Assembly (NCBI RefSeq): GCF_041431415.1
Contig: NZ_CP107845.1
Location: forward strand, 1,426,001 to 1,490,000
Direction: 5' to 3'
Length of the DNA: 64,000 nt
From: Streptomyces sp. NBC_00513
GTDB taxonomy: Bacteria; Actinomycetota; Actinomycetes; Streptomycetales; Streptomycetaceae
In this document: piece by piece, positions 51,011-60,193 of the stretch
How the letters are laid out: each line of letters begins with the position of its first letter
Numbering within the stretch: the stretch's first letter is position 1
The notes under the pieces: generated by a model
Databases searched by the model: none
What the model saw: only the letters and a program-made list of their open reading frames with translations
What the model was told of the DNA's origin: nothing
Made by a program: the position numbers and the translations under genes

Positions 51011-53646
51011 CACACTTCTCCTTCGCTGCCTGCGTGGGCGGAGTTCTCCCCGGCGCCCCGGGCCCAACCGGCCCGATAGGCGGCCATCCGATCCCTGGCC
51101 TGCTCGGGGCTGCGGTCCGGCGGGGCACCGGACGGGCCCGCGTCCGCCGGATCCTCGGGTTCGGGGACCTCGCGCAGTTGGGGCACCAGGCTGGCCTGGC
51201 GGACCCTGCGCGGCAGTTCGGTCACCGAGGCGGCGCCCGCCGGACCGGCGGCGGGTGCGTGCGTACGGGCCGCCGTGCCGCCGGGACCGCGCGGCCGCAG
51301 GGGGGCTACAGCGGCGGGGCGCGGTTCCAGGGGCTCGACCGCGGAGTCCGGAGCGGGGTCGTCCCCCTCGGGCTCCGGTAGGGCATCGGGCCGAGCCGAC
51401 GTCCCGGCCTCCTCCCGTACGACGCCGGCGCGGGACCCCTCTCGAACGGGCCCGACGGAGGCTTCCACACGGCCTCCTCCGGGGTGGGGCGCCTCGCCAC
51501 CGGAAACGGCTCCCACGGCGTCCGGGGACGGCGCCGCCACCTCCGCGGGGTCGTCCGAGGCCGCCGTGACGGGCCCCTGGAGCAGGGAGTTCGGCAGCAG
51601 CACCACGGCTGTGGTGCCCCCGTACGGTGACGGGCGCAGGTGGACCCGCACGCCCTGTCGGGCAGCGAGCCGGCTGACCACGAACAGTCCGAGGCGGTCG
51701 CTGTCGAACAGGTCGAGCGCCTCGGACTGCTCGATCCGGCGATTGGCGTCGTGCAGCGCCTCGCGGCCCATGCCGAGCCCGCGGTCCTCCACCTCCAGGA
51801 CATAACCGGCGCCCACCGGCTCGCCACTGACCCGGACCTTGGTGTGCGGCGGGGAGAACTGGGTCGCGTTCTCGATGAGTTCGGCGAGGAGATGGGTGAG
51901 GTCGGCCACCGCGCCGCCGGCCACGGCCGTCTCCGCGAGCCCGCGAACCTCGACGCGCGGGTAGTCCTCGATCTCGGAGACGGCGGCGCGCACGACGTTG
52001 GTCAGGGGGATCGGCATGCGCCACGCGCGCCCCGGGGCGGCTCCCGACAGGATGATCAGGCTTTCCGCGTGTCGACGCATGCGCGTGGTCAGGTGGTCGA
52101 GGCGGAAGAGGTCGTCGAGTTCGCCCGGGTCGTCCGAGCGGCGTTCCATGGAGTCGAGCAGGGTCAACTGCCTGTGCACCAGGACCTGGCTGCGGCGGGC
52201 GAGGTTGACGAAGACACCGCTCACCCCGCCGGCGAGTTCGGCGCGCTCGACGGCGGCGCTCAGAGCGGCCCGGTGCACGGTGGAGAGAGCCTCCCCCACC
52301 TGGGCGATCTCGTCCTCGGCGGGCGGCCCGGCCGAGGTCTCGGCCTCGATGTCGACGTCCTGGCCGGCCCGCAGTCGCTCCATGGCGTGCGGAAGTTTGC
52401 GACGCGCGATCTCCAGGGCGGTGTTGCGCAACGAGACCAGTTCCACCACCAGTGCGCGGCCGATCCGTACGGAGATGACCAGGGAGGCGATGACGGCGGC
52501 CAGGCCGAGGACGACGGCCGCGCCGGCCCCGCTGAGCGCCACGCGCGTGAACGGGTCGGAGCGGTCGGTGACTTCGGCGCGCGCGGCGGCCTCGGTCTGC
52601 CTGATCGAGGTACTGACACCGCTGAAAGCACCGTCCCACCCGGCGGGCTTGACCGCGCCGGAACCGGCGCCGGATCCCGTACCCGTAGCGGATCCCGTAC
52701 CCGCGGCCGCTGTGAGCGCCCGGTCCTCCGCCGCGATGAGTTCGGCGTGCGTGGCGCTCTTGGACACGGACTCCCACGCGGTCCGGTCCTCGCTCGGCAG
52801 GTCCCGGGCGGCGTCCGCGAGCAGCGCGCGGCGGGTCTCCACGACGCCGGTCAGCCGGCGGAGCGTTTCGGCGTTGCGCGGCCCCGGCACGGTGAGCAAC
52901 GCGTCCTCCCGCGACAGCAGTTCCCCGGCTTCGGCGAACTCCAGCAGAACCCGGGCGTCCGGGCCGAGTTCGGCGTCCTGCGCACCGGACAGGGCCCCGC
53001 CGACGGCGAGCGCGGCGTCGGCGACACGGGTGTACGTCTCGTAGGCGGCGTCGGCGGTCGTCCGCCGGCCGACGATGTCCTTGCGCGCGGAACCGAGCCC
53101 CTCGGCGGCGGCCACGAAACCACCGAGCCGGACCACGACGTCGGTGCGGTAGTCGCCGGAGTCGGCGACGGTGTTCCGGTCGCCGAGCCGCAGCCGGCGC
53201 ACGGCGTCGTCGGTGCGCCGGGCCTGCTGTTCGAGGGCGGCGGCCCGCTCGCCGGCGGCGGGGTCGGCCAGAAACCGCGCCGCGGCCCGCCGTTCGGCCT
53301 GCACCTCGGCGAGCGCGGCGGACACGGGGGCGCCGATCTCCCGCTCGACCCGCTGGACACGGCTGAGCCGGGCGAGGTCCTGCGCGGTGCTGACCGTGGC
53401 GAAGGCCCAGAGCGCGAGCAGCGAGACCACCGGGACCATCAACAGGGAGACGATCTTGGCCCGGACGGTCCGGGAGCGCAGTCGTATCCGGGGTCTCCCG
53501 CCGGAGCCGGCCACGGCGGCGGGTCGAGGGGGTGTTCTCTCCTCGGGTTCCTCCGCGGGCTGCCCCGCGTGCGCCCGCCGGCCGCGCGCCGGGGGCCCGG
53601 GCGGCCCCGGCGCCGCTGCTTCCGGTTTCTTGCGGGGTGTGCGCAT
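51010..53646 (-). CDS. cvnA: Conservon sensor histidine kinase-like protein CvnA
   Basis: 878 residues. After a Pro/Arg-rich N-terminus come one membrane helix (about 64-86), an extracellular nitrate-sensor-like region (about 90-365), a second helix (about 367-393), a HAMP-like linker and a kinase-type ATPase domain (LIENATQF near 590, DRGLGMG near 621, LGLFVVSRLAARQGV). The last ~170 residues are disordered. No clear phospho-acceptor His box like that of two-component kinases was seen. It senses an unknown signal for the CvnB-D module. ACGAGGAG is the ribosome site. Confidence 0.92.
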   Translation of the reverse strand: MRTPRKKPEAAAPGPPGPPARGRRAHAGQPAEEPEERTPPRPAAVAGSGGRPRIRLRSRTVRAKIVSLLMVPVVSLLALWAFATVSTAQDLARLSRVQRVEREIGAPVSAALAEVQAERRAAARFLADPAAGERAAALEQQARRTDDAVRRLRLGDRNTVADSGDYRTDVVVRLGGFVAAAEGLGSARKDIVGRRTTADAAYETYTRVADAALAVGGALSGAQDAELGPDARVLLEFAEAGELLSREDALLTVPGPRNAETLRRLTGVVETRRALLADAARDLPSEDRTAWESVSKSATHAELIAAEDRALTAAAGTGSATGTGSGAGSGAVKPAGWDGAFSGVSTSIRQTEAAARAEVTDRSDPFTRVALSGAGAAVVLGLAAVIASLVISVRIGRALVVELVSLRNTALEIARRKLPHAMERLRAGQDVDIEAETSAGPPAEDEIAQVGEALSTVHRAALSAAVERAELAGGVSGVFVNLARRSQVLVHRQLTLLDSMERRSDDPGELDDLFRLDHLTTRMRRHAESLIILSGAAPGRAWRMPIPLTNVVRAAVSEIEDYPRVEVRGLAETAVAGGAVADLTHLLAELIENATQFSPPHTKVRVSGEPVGAGYVLEVEDRGLGMGREALHDANRRIEQSEALDLFDSDRLGLFVVSRLAARQGVRVHLRPSPYGGTTAVVLLPNSLLQGPVTAASDDPAEVAAPSPDAVGAVSGGEAPHPGGGRVEASVGPVREGSRAGVVREEAGTSARPDALPEPEGDDPAPDSAVEPLEPRPAAVAPLRPRGPGGTAARTHAPAAGPAGAASVTELPRRVRQASLVPQLREVPEPEDPADAGPSGAPPDRSPEQARDRMAAYRAGWARGAGENSAHAGSEGEV

Positions 53647-53818
53647 GGGCTCCTCGTTCCGGGCGGTGCGGGCTGGGCGGGGTGGCGGTGGGGGCGGATA
53701 CGGGGGTGCGGTGGCGGGTTCTCGGGTGGGGGCTCGCGGTGTGTGGGAGGTGTGCGGAGCGTCCGGCGTGCGCGGTGCGATGGGGGGCGGGGGCGCACGG
53801 ACGTGCGCGGCCCGGTGC

Positions 53819-54598
53819 TCAGTGCGCGGGCGCGACGCTCTCCCCCAGGTTCCGGGCGGCTGCCGACGCCGCCCGTTCGTCCGCGGTCGGGGACAGTGCC
53901 ACGAAGGCGGCGGTGATGAAGAGGTAGGAACCGAGCCCGACGGCGAGCGGGAAGATGAACTGCATCGCCGTGGCGCCGGGCAGGGCCACGTCCGAGGGCG
54001 CGACGCGGACCGCGACGGCGGCCATGCCCGTGTAGTGCATGCTGCTGACCGCGGCGCCCATGACGAGCGAGGCGCCGGCCACGGCCATCGGGGACGTGAT
54101 GTTGAGCGCGGCCCACAGTGCGACGGTGGCCGCGATGACGGCGACGACGACCGACAGTCCGACGACGGGCGGGTCGTAGGAGATCTCACCGTGCAGCCGC
54201 AGGGCCGCCATTCCCAGGTAGTGCATGCTCGCGACGCCGAGGCCGGTGGTGAGTCCACCGATGGCCAGGGACCGACGCCGGTTCTTGCCGTATCCGACGG
54301 CGAAGACGCCGGCCCCGACGACCAGTACGGCCACCAGGAGGCTGAGGATGGTCAGCGGGACGTCGTAGTGGATCTCGGTGCCGGTGACGTCGAAGCCGAG
54401 CATCGCGACGAAGTGCATCGTCCAGATGCCGGTGCCGAGGGCGGACGCCGCGGTGAGGAGCCAGTTGCGGCGGGCGGATCCGGTCGCGGCGAGCGCGCGG
54501 ACGGTGCAGCGCAGGCCGAGGGCGGCGCCGATCGATGCCATCACGTATGACAGCGCGGGTGTCAGCCAGCCGTAGGCGGCGTGGTCCAGGTGTCCCAT
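53819..54598 (-). CDS. MHYT-domain integral membrane sensor protein
   Basis: 259 residues, seven predicted membrane helices. Three MHYT motifs occur as MHFVAML, MHYLGMA and MHYTGMA, about 60 residues apart. The MHYT domain is proposed to bind copper and sense oxygen, CO or NO. Here it has no attached output domain. It lies 172 bp upstream of cvnA in the same direction, so it may feed into the conservon, though this is only positional. Confidence 0.9.
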   Translation of the reverse strand: MGHLDHAAYGWLTPALSYVMASIGAALGLRCTVRALAATGSARRNWLLTAASALGTGIWTMHFVAMLGFDVTGTEIHYDVPLTILSLLVAVLVVGAGVFAVGYGKNRRRSLAIGGLTTGLGVASMHYLGMAALRLHGEISYDPPVVGLSVVVAVIAATVALWAALNITSPMAVAGASLVMGAAVSSMHYTGMAAVAVRVAPSDVALPGATAMQFIFPLAVGLGSYLFITAAFVALSPTADERAASAAARNLGESVAPAH

Positions 54599-54739
54599 GG
54601 CCACCGGACGCTAGTCCGGGTGAGGCCACGAACAAGGTGTGCATTTCGAAAGCCGCTGTAACTGCTGAAATATGACAGAGCTACGTTCGCGTTCGATCAC
54701 ACCACGTGCCACCTTGCACACGCACCGCAGGGAGGGCCG

Positions 54740-55357
54740 GTGAGGGATCATGGGCGCATGAGCGAAGACCACACACACGTGCAGGAGTTCTTCGGGGCGC
54801 GCGCCGCCGACTGGGACCGCAAGTTCCCGGCGGACGGGCCCGCCTTCGCGGCCGCCGTGGGCGAGTTCGGTCTGCGCCCCGGAGACCGGGTCCTGGACGC
54901 GGGCTGCGGTACCGGGCGCGCCCTGACGGCCCTGCGGGCGGCCGTCGGCCCCTCGGGAACGGTGCTCGGCGCCGACCTCACCCCACAGATGCTGGCCGCC
55001 GCGCGACAGGCCGGCCGAGAGGCCGAGGGCGCCCTGCTGCTGGCGGACGTGGCCCGGCTGCCCCTGCGGGACGGGGTACTGGACGCCGTGTTCGCGGCGG
55101 GGTTGATCGCGCACCTGCCCGACCCCGGGTCGAACCTGCGCGAGCTCGCCCGCGTGGTCCGCCCCGGCGGTCACCTCGCGCTCTTCCACCCGATCGGGCG
55201 GGCCGCCCTCGCCGCGCGCCACGGTCGCGAACTCACCCCGGACGACCTGCGGGCCGAGCACAACCTCGGCCCGCTGCTGTCGGCTTCGGGCTGGGAGATG
55301 ACCTCGTACGCCGACGAGGACCACCGCTTCCTGGTGCTCGCGACGCACCGCCCCTGA
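54740..55357 (+). CDS. Class I SAM-dependent methyltransferase (UbiE/Methyltransf_11 type)
   Basis: 205 residues. SAM motif I VLDAGCGTGRAL, motif II GADLTPQMLAAA, and the later LPLRDGVLDAVFAAGLIAHL and RVVRPGGHLALFHPIGR fit small-molecule methyltransferases. GTG at 54740 follows GGAGGG closely; ATG at 54758 would drop six residues. Divergent from the MHYT gene. Substrate unknown. Confidence 0.85.
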   Translation: MRDHGRMSEDHTHVQEFFGARAADWDRKFPADGPAFAAAVGEFGLRPGDRVLDAGCGTGRALTALRAAVGPSGTVLGADLTPQMLAAARQAGREAEGALLLADVARLPLRDGVLDAVFAAGLIAHLPDPGSNLRELARVVRPGGHLALFHPIGRAALAARHGRELTPDDLRAEHNLGPLLSASGWEMTSYADEDHRFLVLATHRP

Positions 55358-55422
55358 GCGACCGCTTCCCCCGCGCGCCGGGTACGGAGCCACCGCCCCC
55401 GGCGCGCGGAGCGCCCAGGGCG

Positions 55423-56337
55423 CTACGCGGGCGGCGGGGCGTCCGCTCCGGCGGGGCGGCGCGGATGCGGTACGGGACAGCCGCCCCGCCCGGGCACCGG
55501 GAAGGTGCCGAGCTCACCGACGTCGTACCCGTTCGGGTAGCCCTTGATCTCCCGGTTCTGGCGGGCGTGGTGCGGTGCACGTCGCGGCGGCAGCAGCCGC
55601 ACCGCGCGCCCGCGCAGCCGCAGCGCCCCGCGGACCAGCCGCCGGACCGCGGGGCGCGGGGTCTCGTACCGGAACGCGTTCAGCAACGCGTCGTCGAGCA
55701 GCGCGACGCCGGCTCCGCGCACGGCGGGGGCCAGCGGCGCCGGATACCACGAGGCCATCAGGTCGAGGGTGGCGTCGGCCACCTCGCGCCCGCCCTCGTC
55801 CCACCCGAAGTGAGCCTTCTCGTAGGCGTTCAGGCAGGCTTCGAACTCCTCGAAGGAACCCGGAATGTCCGTGATGCCCATGTGGCGGCCTAGGGTCGCG
55901 TAGTAGCGCGCGAAGGCGCGGCGCTCGTGGTGGGTCAGGGGCCGCCAGCCGTAGGAGTCGATCCAGCGCGCCGGAATCACCACGAAGGTGCACAGGACGT
56001 ACCGCATGTCCTCGTCGGAGATGTCGTAGCTGCGGTGCATCTGGTTGACGCGGCGGATCGCGGTGCGCGCGGTATCGCTCTCGAATCCGTGCTCCACGAC
56101 CGCGTCGAGCAGCAGCGCCGTGTCGTCGTAGCGCTTCTGCGCGCGATCGGTGAACTCGGCGGTCTCGGCGAGCAGCCGGCCGATGCTCGGGACCGCGTAC
56201 GTCCTGAAGAGGGCCAACTCAAGGGCGCGGGTGACGTCCCAGGGGAATTCGTAGGTGGCGGTCAGCCGGTAGATGGCGAGGAAATCCTCGTCGGGATCGA
56301 GCCGGAGGATCTCCCTCAGCCGGTCGTAACGCTGCAC
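55423..56337 (-). CDS. MpaB/rubber-oxygenase-like (DUF2236) protein
   Basis: 304 residues from GTG (AAAGGGAC upstream). It is helical, with EFPWDVTRALELALFRTYAVP, RRVNQMHRSYDISDEDMRYVL and RRAFARYYATLGRHMGI (with the HH/R pattern of the oxygenase family), as in haem-containing latex oxygenases and MpaB. The C-terminus is basic and Pro-rich. Activity uncertain. Confidence 0.75.
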   Translation of the reverse strand: MQRYDRLREILRLDPDEDFLAIYRLTATYEFPWDVTRALELALFRTYAVPSIGRLLAETAEFTDRAQKRYDDTALLLDAVVEHGFESDTARTAIRRVNQMHRSYDISDEDMRYVLCTFVVIPARWIDSYGWRPLTHHERRAFARYYATLGRHMGITDIPGSFEEFEACLNAYEKAHFGWDEGGREVADATLDLMASWYPAPLAPAVRGAGVALLDDALLNAFRYETPRPAVRRLVRGALRLRGRAVRLLPPRRAPHHARQNREIKGYPNGYDVGELGTFPVPGRGGCPVPHPRRPAGADAPPPA

Positions 56338-56479
56338 CGGAGTCCCTTTCTGTGGCGGGTGCTCAACTCTACGTGCAGGTAGCGGGCTTGAAAATCGACG
56401 TCCGCAGGCTCTCGACGGGCGAGTTACCCGCTGGTTAAGGTGCGCCGACGAGAGAGCGACCGCAACGGGAGGAGGCCAC

Positions 56480-57277
56480 GTGTCCGAAGAGGATGACGGG
56501 GGCTCGCTGTACGTGCTCACCGCCGTGCTGCTGACCCCCACGCAGTTCCCGGGCATCATGGGCGACGACTTCCCGGAAGCCTGCGCGCTGCTGGGCGTGC
56601 GGCCGGTCGCGGACGGGTACGGGCTGGTGCTGGGCCAGGACGAGGAAGGCGCCCGCTGGACGGTCGTGGTGAGCGACGTCTCGCTCGTCGCCGCGGCCAT
56701 CGCCTCCTGGGACTGCGGCATGGAGTACGACCTGTCCCCGGAGGAGCGGACGATCGTGGTGTCGCTGGCCGGCTGGCCGCTGGAACTGACGGTCTCCGCG
56801 CCGGGCGTCCCGGAACCGCACGATCCGGAGCAGGGCGCCGACGGCACCGGCCGGGTGCCGCTGGCGCCTCCGTCGGCGGACACCTGGGGTCCGGTACAGC
56901 GGCGCATGGGGGCGGACCAGATCTCCCGGGAGTGGGCGGACTGGTCCGAGCGCGTCGCGACGGACGGCGGTGCGGCGGCCGCCGCGCATCCGGGACTGGC
57001 GCGGGCGCTCAAGGAGGCGGCCGGATACGCGGACGAGCCGCCACCGCCCGGGCGGGTGCGTTCCAGCTTCGCGACCGAGGACGCGCGCACGCTCCGGGCG
57101 GACGGCCCCGGCTGGTCACTGGTCGGTCGCACGGACGGCGCGGCCTTCGTCCTGCTGGACGAGGAGCCGGGTGAGGTCCTCGCGGTGCCGCGGGGTGTAC
57201 ACCCGGAGCGGCCCGAAGTGCCTGAGCTGCCGGACTTGCTGGCAGTGCTGGACCGCGTCGCGACGCGGCCGGCCTGA
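56480..57277 (+). CDS. Hypothetical acidic protein
   Basis: 265 residues from GTG with a strong GGGAGGAGG site. No signal, membrane or metal motifs. The N-terminal half (LYVLTAVLLTPTQFPGIMGDDF, parts) is well packed with hydrophobic residues and looks folded; the middle (about 115-160) is Pro/Gly/Asp-rich. Unrecognised family. Convincing as a gene from codon use and ribosome site. Confidence 0.75.
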   Translation: MSEEDDGGSLYVLTAVLLTPTQFPGIMGDDFPEACALLGVRPVADGYGLVLGQDEEGARWTVVVSDVSLVAAAIASWDCGMEYDLSPEERTIVVSLAGWPLELTVSAPGVPEPHDPEQGADGTGRVPLAPPSADTWGPVQRRMGADQISREWADWSERVATDGGAAAAAHPGLARALKEAAGYADEPPPPGRVRSSFATEDARTLRADGPGWSLVGRTDGAAFVLLDEEPGEVLAVPRGVHPERPEVPELPDLLAVLDRVATRPA

Positions 57278-57481
57278 GGACGGCCTGAGGACGGCCTCTG
57301 GTCGGAGAACCAGCGGCGAGGCACCGAGATCGCCGGAGCGGCCGGCCCCTCGCCGGGCCGGCCGACCACCCCGGGCCGACTGACCGCTCCGCGCGGCCCG
57401 GGGCGGGCCGCCGAGCGGCCTGCCACCGCGTCGGCGACCGCAGGCCTCAGTGCCCGGCCACCGCCCGCACCTGCGCCGCCG

Positions 57482-57664
57482 TCAGCGGCCGATCTGCTTT
57501 CTGGACACGCCCCGCAGCCGGCGCCGCTGGGAGGGGTCCAACAGGAAGTACGCGAGGGTGGGCACCCCGATCAACACCAGGAGACCCGGCCAGAACCCGA
57601 CCGTCGCGAACAGCACGATGGCTGCCACCACTCCGGCCACGGCCACCTTTCCGCCTGTGGACAT
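57482..57664 (-). CDS. Small two-helix membrane protein
   Basis: 60 residues with GGAGGAGG upstream. Two hydrophobic segments (KVAVAGVVAAIVLFATVGF and WPGLLVLIGVPTLAYFLL) and a basic tail (RRRLRGVSRKQIGR). Likely an integral membrane micro-protein; function unknown. Common Streptomyces type. Confidence 0.75.
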   Translation of the reverse strand: MSTGGKVAVAGVVAAIVLFATVGFWPGLLVLIGVPTLAYFLLDPSQRRRLRGVSRKQIGR

Positions 57665-57784
57665 CTGCGGACACCTCCTCCTGCTGTCGGCCACTACCCC
57701 GCTCAACGCCCCGCTGCCGCCCAGCGTTCCCGGCCGCTTCGCCGCCCTGCGGAAGGGGCTCCGGTCACCGCCCGATCGCACTCC

Positions 57785-57982
57785 GTGAGCGGTGGGCTCG
57801 GGGTGACCTCGGCGGCCTTCTGGCTGTTGCTTCCGGGTCTGAGTCCCGCCGGTCACGACGCCTTGCGCCTCGGGCCGCCGGAACCGGCGACCTGGAGCAG
57901 ACCCCTGTGGGTTCCGGCGGGCCCGTCGGCCCCGGACCCGGCGCCGGCCCTCACGGCGCTGGACCCGGAGGAGACCCCCTAG
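57785..57982 (+). CDS. Possible small hypothetical protein
   Basis: 65 residues from GTG; an N-terminal hydrophobic stretch (TSAAFWLLLPGL) and an Ala/Pro-rich C-terminus. No recognisable ribosome site or family; it may be a chance open frame. Confidence 0.3.
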   Translation: MSGGLGVTSAAFWLLLPGLSPAGHDALRLGPPEPATWSRPLWVPAGPSAPDPAPALTALDPEETP

Positions 57983-58108
57983 GAGGGCCGCGCGGGGGAA
58001 GCGTGGGTGGGGTTCGGTCACGGGACGGCCGGCGCGACGCTTGTCGTGGTGCGGAACCGGTACGACGATGGGGGCGCTCCGGGTTACGCGGCACCACGGG
58101 AGGGTGAC

Positions 58109-59383
58109 ATGGGCGATCCGTCGGTGGCGCTGCCGGGCGGAGCCGATCCCGTCGAGCGCACGCGGGTACTGCGTCGGGCCCATGACGTGTTCACCAGGGA
58201 CGGGCGGGTGGAGGCCCCGGTCCGGGCGGTGATCGCCGGATCGTGGCGCCGGTGCGCGCGGGCGCGGGTGAACCCGGAGTGCTCGGCCCGGGTGGAGTTG
58301 GCGGAGGCGGAGCTGCGGTCCTACCGCGAGCAGCATCCGCTGGCCCGGGTGCTGCCGGTGTTCCGGGACCTCGTCGGGGCGTTCGCCGCGCACGGGGCGC
58401 ACCTGTTGGCGGTGTGCGACGCGCGGGGCAGCCTGCTCTGGGTGGAGGGGGCGTCGGACACCCTGCGGCGGGCCGAACGGCTCGGCTTCGTACCGGGCGC
58501 GCGGTGGGCGGAGACGGTGATGGGAACCAACGCCCCCGGCACCGCGGTGGCCGTCGGCGAGGCCGTGCAGGTCTTCGGGGCCGAGCACTTCAGCCGCCGG
58601 GTCCATCCGTGGACCTGTGCGGCCGCTCCGGTCCGCGATCCGCGTACCGGGCGGTTGCTCGGCGCGGTCGACATCACCGGGGGCGACGGGCTGGCCCATC
58701 CTCATTCGCTGGCGTTCGTGCGCGCGGTGGCGCGGGCCGCAGAGGCCCAATTGGCCCTGCTGGAACCGGAGCCGTCGCGCGATCACGTCCCGGACGGCCT
58801 CGCCGCGCTCGGCCGGGACGAGGCACTGTGGGTGAGCGGCGGTCGGGAGGTCACGCTCGGGCGACGGCACAGCGAGATCATGGCCTTGCTCGCCCACCAT
58901 CCGGAGGGCCTCTCGGGCGAGGAGTTGGCGATCGACCTCTACGAGGACGAGTCGGTTTCGGCGGTCACGCTGCGGGCGGAGATCTCCCGGCTGCGCGGCC
59001 TGCTGGGCCCGGGGAACATCCTCTCGCGGCCCTATCGCACGGCCGCCCCGCTGGAAGCCGACTTCGCCGCCGTGGCCCGGCACCTCGCGTCGGGCGCCGT
59101 CTCCGCGGCCCTCACCGGGTATCCGGGCCCGCTGCTGCCCGCCTCGACGGCGCCCGGGATCGTACGGTTGCGCCGCCGGATCGAGGACCAGGCGCGGGCC
59201 GCGGTGATCGCGCGGGCCGACGCCGGGCTGCTGGGCGACTGGGTGTGCCGGCCGTGGGGCGCGGACGATCCGGGGGTGTGGCGGGCGCTGGCCGGCGCGC
59301 TGCCCGCGGAGGGGCGCCCCGCGGCACTGGCCCGTGTACGCTCCCTCGACCGCGAGCTGTCGGCCGACCGACCCGTCCGCTGA
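58109..59383 (+). CDS. GAF-domain transcriptional regulator with C-terminal winged helix
   Basis: 424 residues. The GAF sensor (about 85-210; LLAVCDARGSLLWVEG, VMGTNAPGTAVAVGEAVQVFGAEH, TCAAAPVRDPRTGRLLGAVDITG) resembles that of AcoR-type regulators, but there is no AAA domain. A winged-helix-like region follows (about 260-330; LGRRHSEIMALLAHHPEGLSGEELAIDLY, in part). GGGAGGG precedes the ATG. Ligand and targets unknown. Confidence 0.85.
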   Translation: MGDPSVALPGGADPVERTRVLRRAHDVFTRDGRVEAPVRAVIAGSWRRCARARVNPECSARVELAEAELRSYREQHPLARVLPVFRDLVGAFAAHGAHLLAVCDARGSLLWVEGASDTLRRAERLGFVPGARWAETVMGTNAPGTAVAVGEAVQVFGAEHFSRRVHPWTCAAAPVRDPRTGRLLGAVDITGGDGLAHPHSLAFVRAVARAAEAQLALLEPEPSRDHVPDGLAALGRDEALWVSGGREVTLGRRHSEIMALLAHHPEGLSGEELAIDLYEDESVSAVTLRAEISRLRGLLGPGNILSRPYRTAAPLEADFAAVARHLASGAVSAALTGYPGPLLPASTAPGIVRLRRRIEDQARAAVIARADAGLLGDWVCRPWGADDPGVWRALAGALPAEGRPAALARVRSLDRELSADRPVR

Positions 59384-59426
59384 CGCGACCGCCGTAGCCG
59401 CCCCCGGACCGACGATCGCCGCGTGC

Positions 59427-59464
59427 CGTCCCGGCCCACCGCAGACGTCCCGGCCCACCGCAGA
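59427..59464. repeat. Perfect tandem 19-bp duplication
   Basis: CGTCCCGGCCCACCGCAGA at 59427-59445 and immediately again at 59446-59464, in the 95-bp convergent gap between the GAF regulator and TetR genes. Likely a recent slippage or duplication. Confidence 0.75.
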
Positions 59465-59478
59465 CGCCGCGGCCCTCC

Positions 59479-60087
59479 TCAGACGGCGGGGGCTTCCTCG
59501 CGAATGAGCCCGGCCACGTGATCGCTGATCATGTCGAGAATCTCGGCCGCGACCCGGTCGTTGCCGAGGACGAGGTGATTGAGGGTGACCCCGTCCGTCA
59601 TGGCGGCCAGGTAGCGGGCCAGTACGGTGTCGGGGACGCTGAGTTCGAAGGTCATCACGCCGCGGAGCTGTTCGATGAGCGCGCAGTACGTCTCGGAGTA
59701 CAGCTCGTACTGGCGCCGCGCCAGGTGCTCGAAGCCGGGCTGGCGCAAGGCGTACTGCGTCAGTTCGTAGGTGAGCATGTGCTCCTCGGGGTGGGCCGCG
59801 ACATGGTCCCAGTAGGCCTGGAAGCCGGCGCGGATGGTCTCCCGGAGCGTGGCCCTCGGCCGGATGGCGTCCTTCACCACGCCCACGTAATGGGCGGTGA
59901 TCGTCTCGATGACGGATTCGAGCAGCGCCTGCTTGGAGTCGAAGCAGTAATGGAAGACGCTCAGCGACACACCCGCCTCGGCGACGATGGACCGCGTGGT
60001 CGTCCTGGGGACGCCGTCGCGGGCCATCGCGCGGATCGCCGCCTCCGTCAGCTGCCGGCGGCGGTCGGCCAAGGGCATCCGGGCCAT
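59479..60087 (-). CDS. TetR family transcriptional regulator
   Basis: 202 residues. The N-terminal helix-turn-helix is RTTTRSIVAEAGVSLSVFHYCFDSK within residues about 28-52, preceded by RRQLTEAAIRAMARDG. The C-terminal ligand domain is helical. GAAGGGAA is the ribosome site. It starts 107 bp after the dipeptidase-like gene's stop on the same strand, so it may regulate it, or genes further away. Confidence 0.9.
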   Translation of the reverse strand: MARMPLADRRRQLTEAAIRAMARDGVPRTTTRSIVAEAGVSLSVFHYCFDSKQALLESVIETITAHYVGVVKDAIRPRATLRETIRAGFQAYWDHVAAHPEEHMLTYELTQYALRQPGFEHLARRQYELYSETYCALIEQLRGVMTFELSVPDTVLARYLAAMTDGVTLNHLVLGNDRVAAEILDMISDHVAGLIREEAPAV

Positions 60088-60193
60088 GTGCTGTTCCCTT
60101 CGTTCCTCCGCGCCCCGTCGAAGCGCGGAAGGCCGGGGCGGCCGGCTCGGGAAACCCGATCCGACCGCCCCGGCCGACTCGCAGGCAGGGCCG

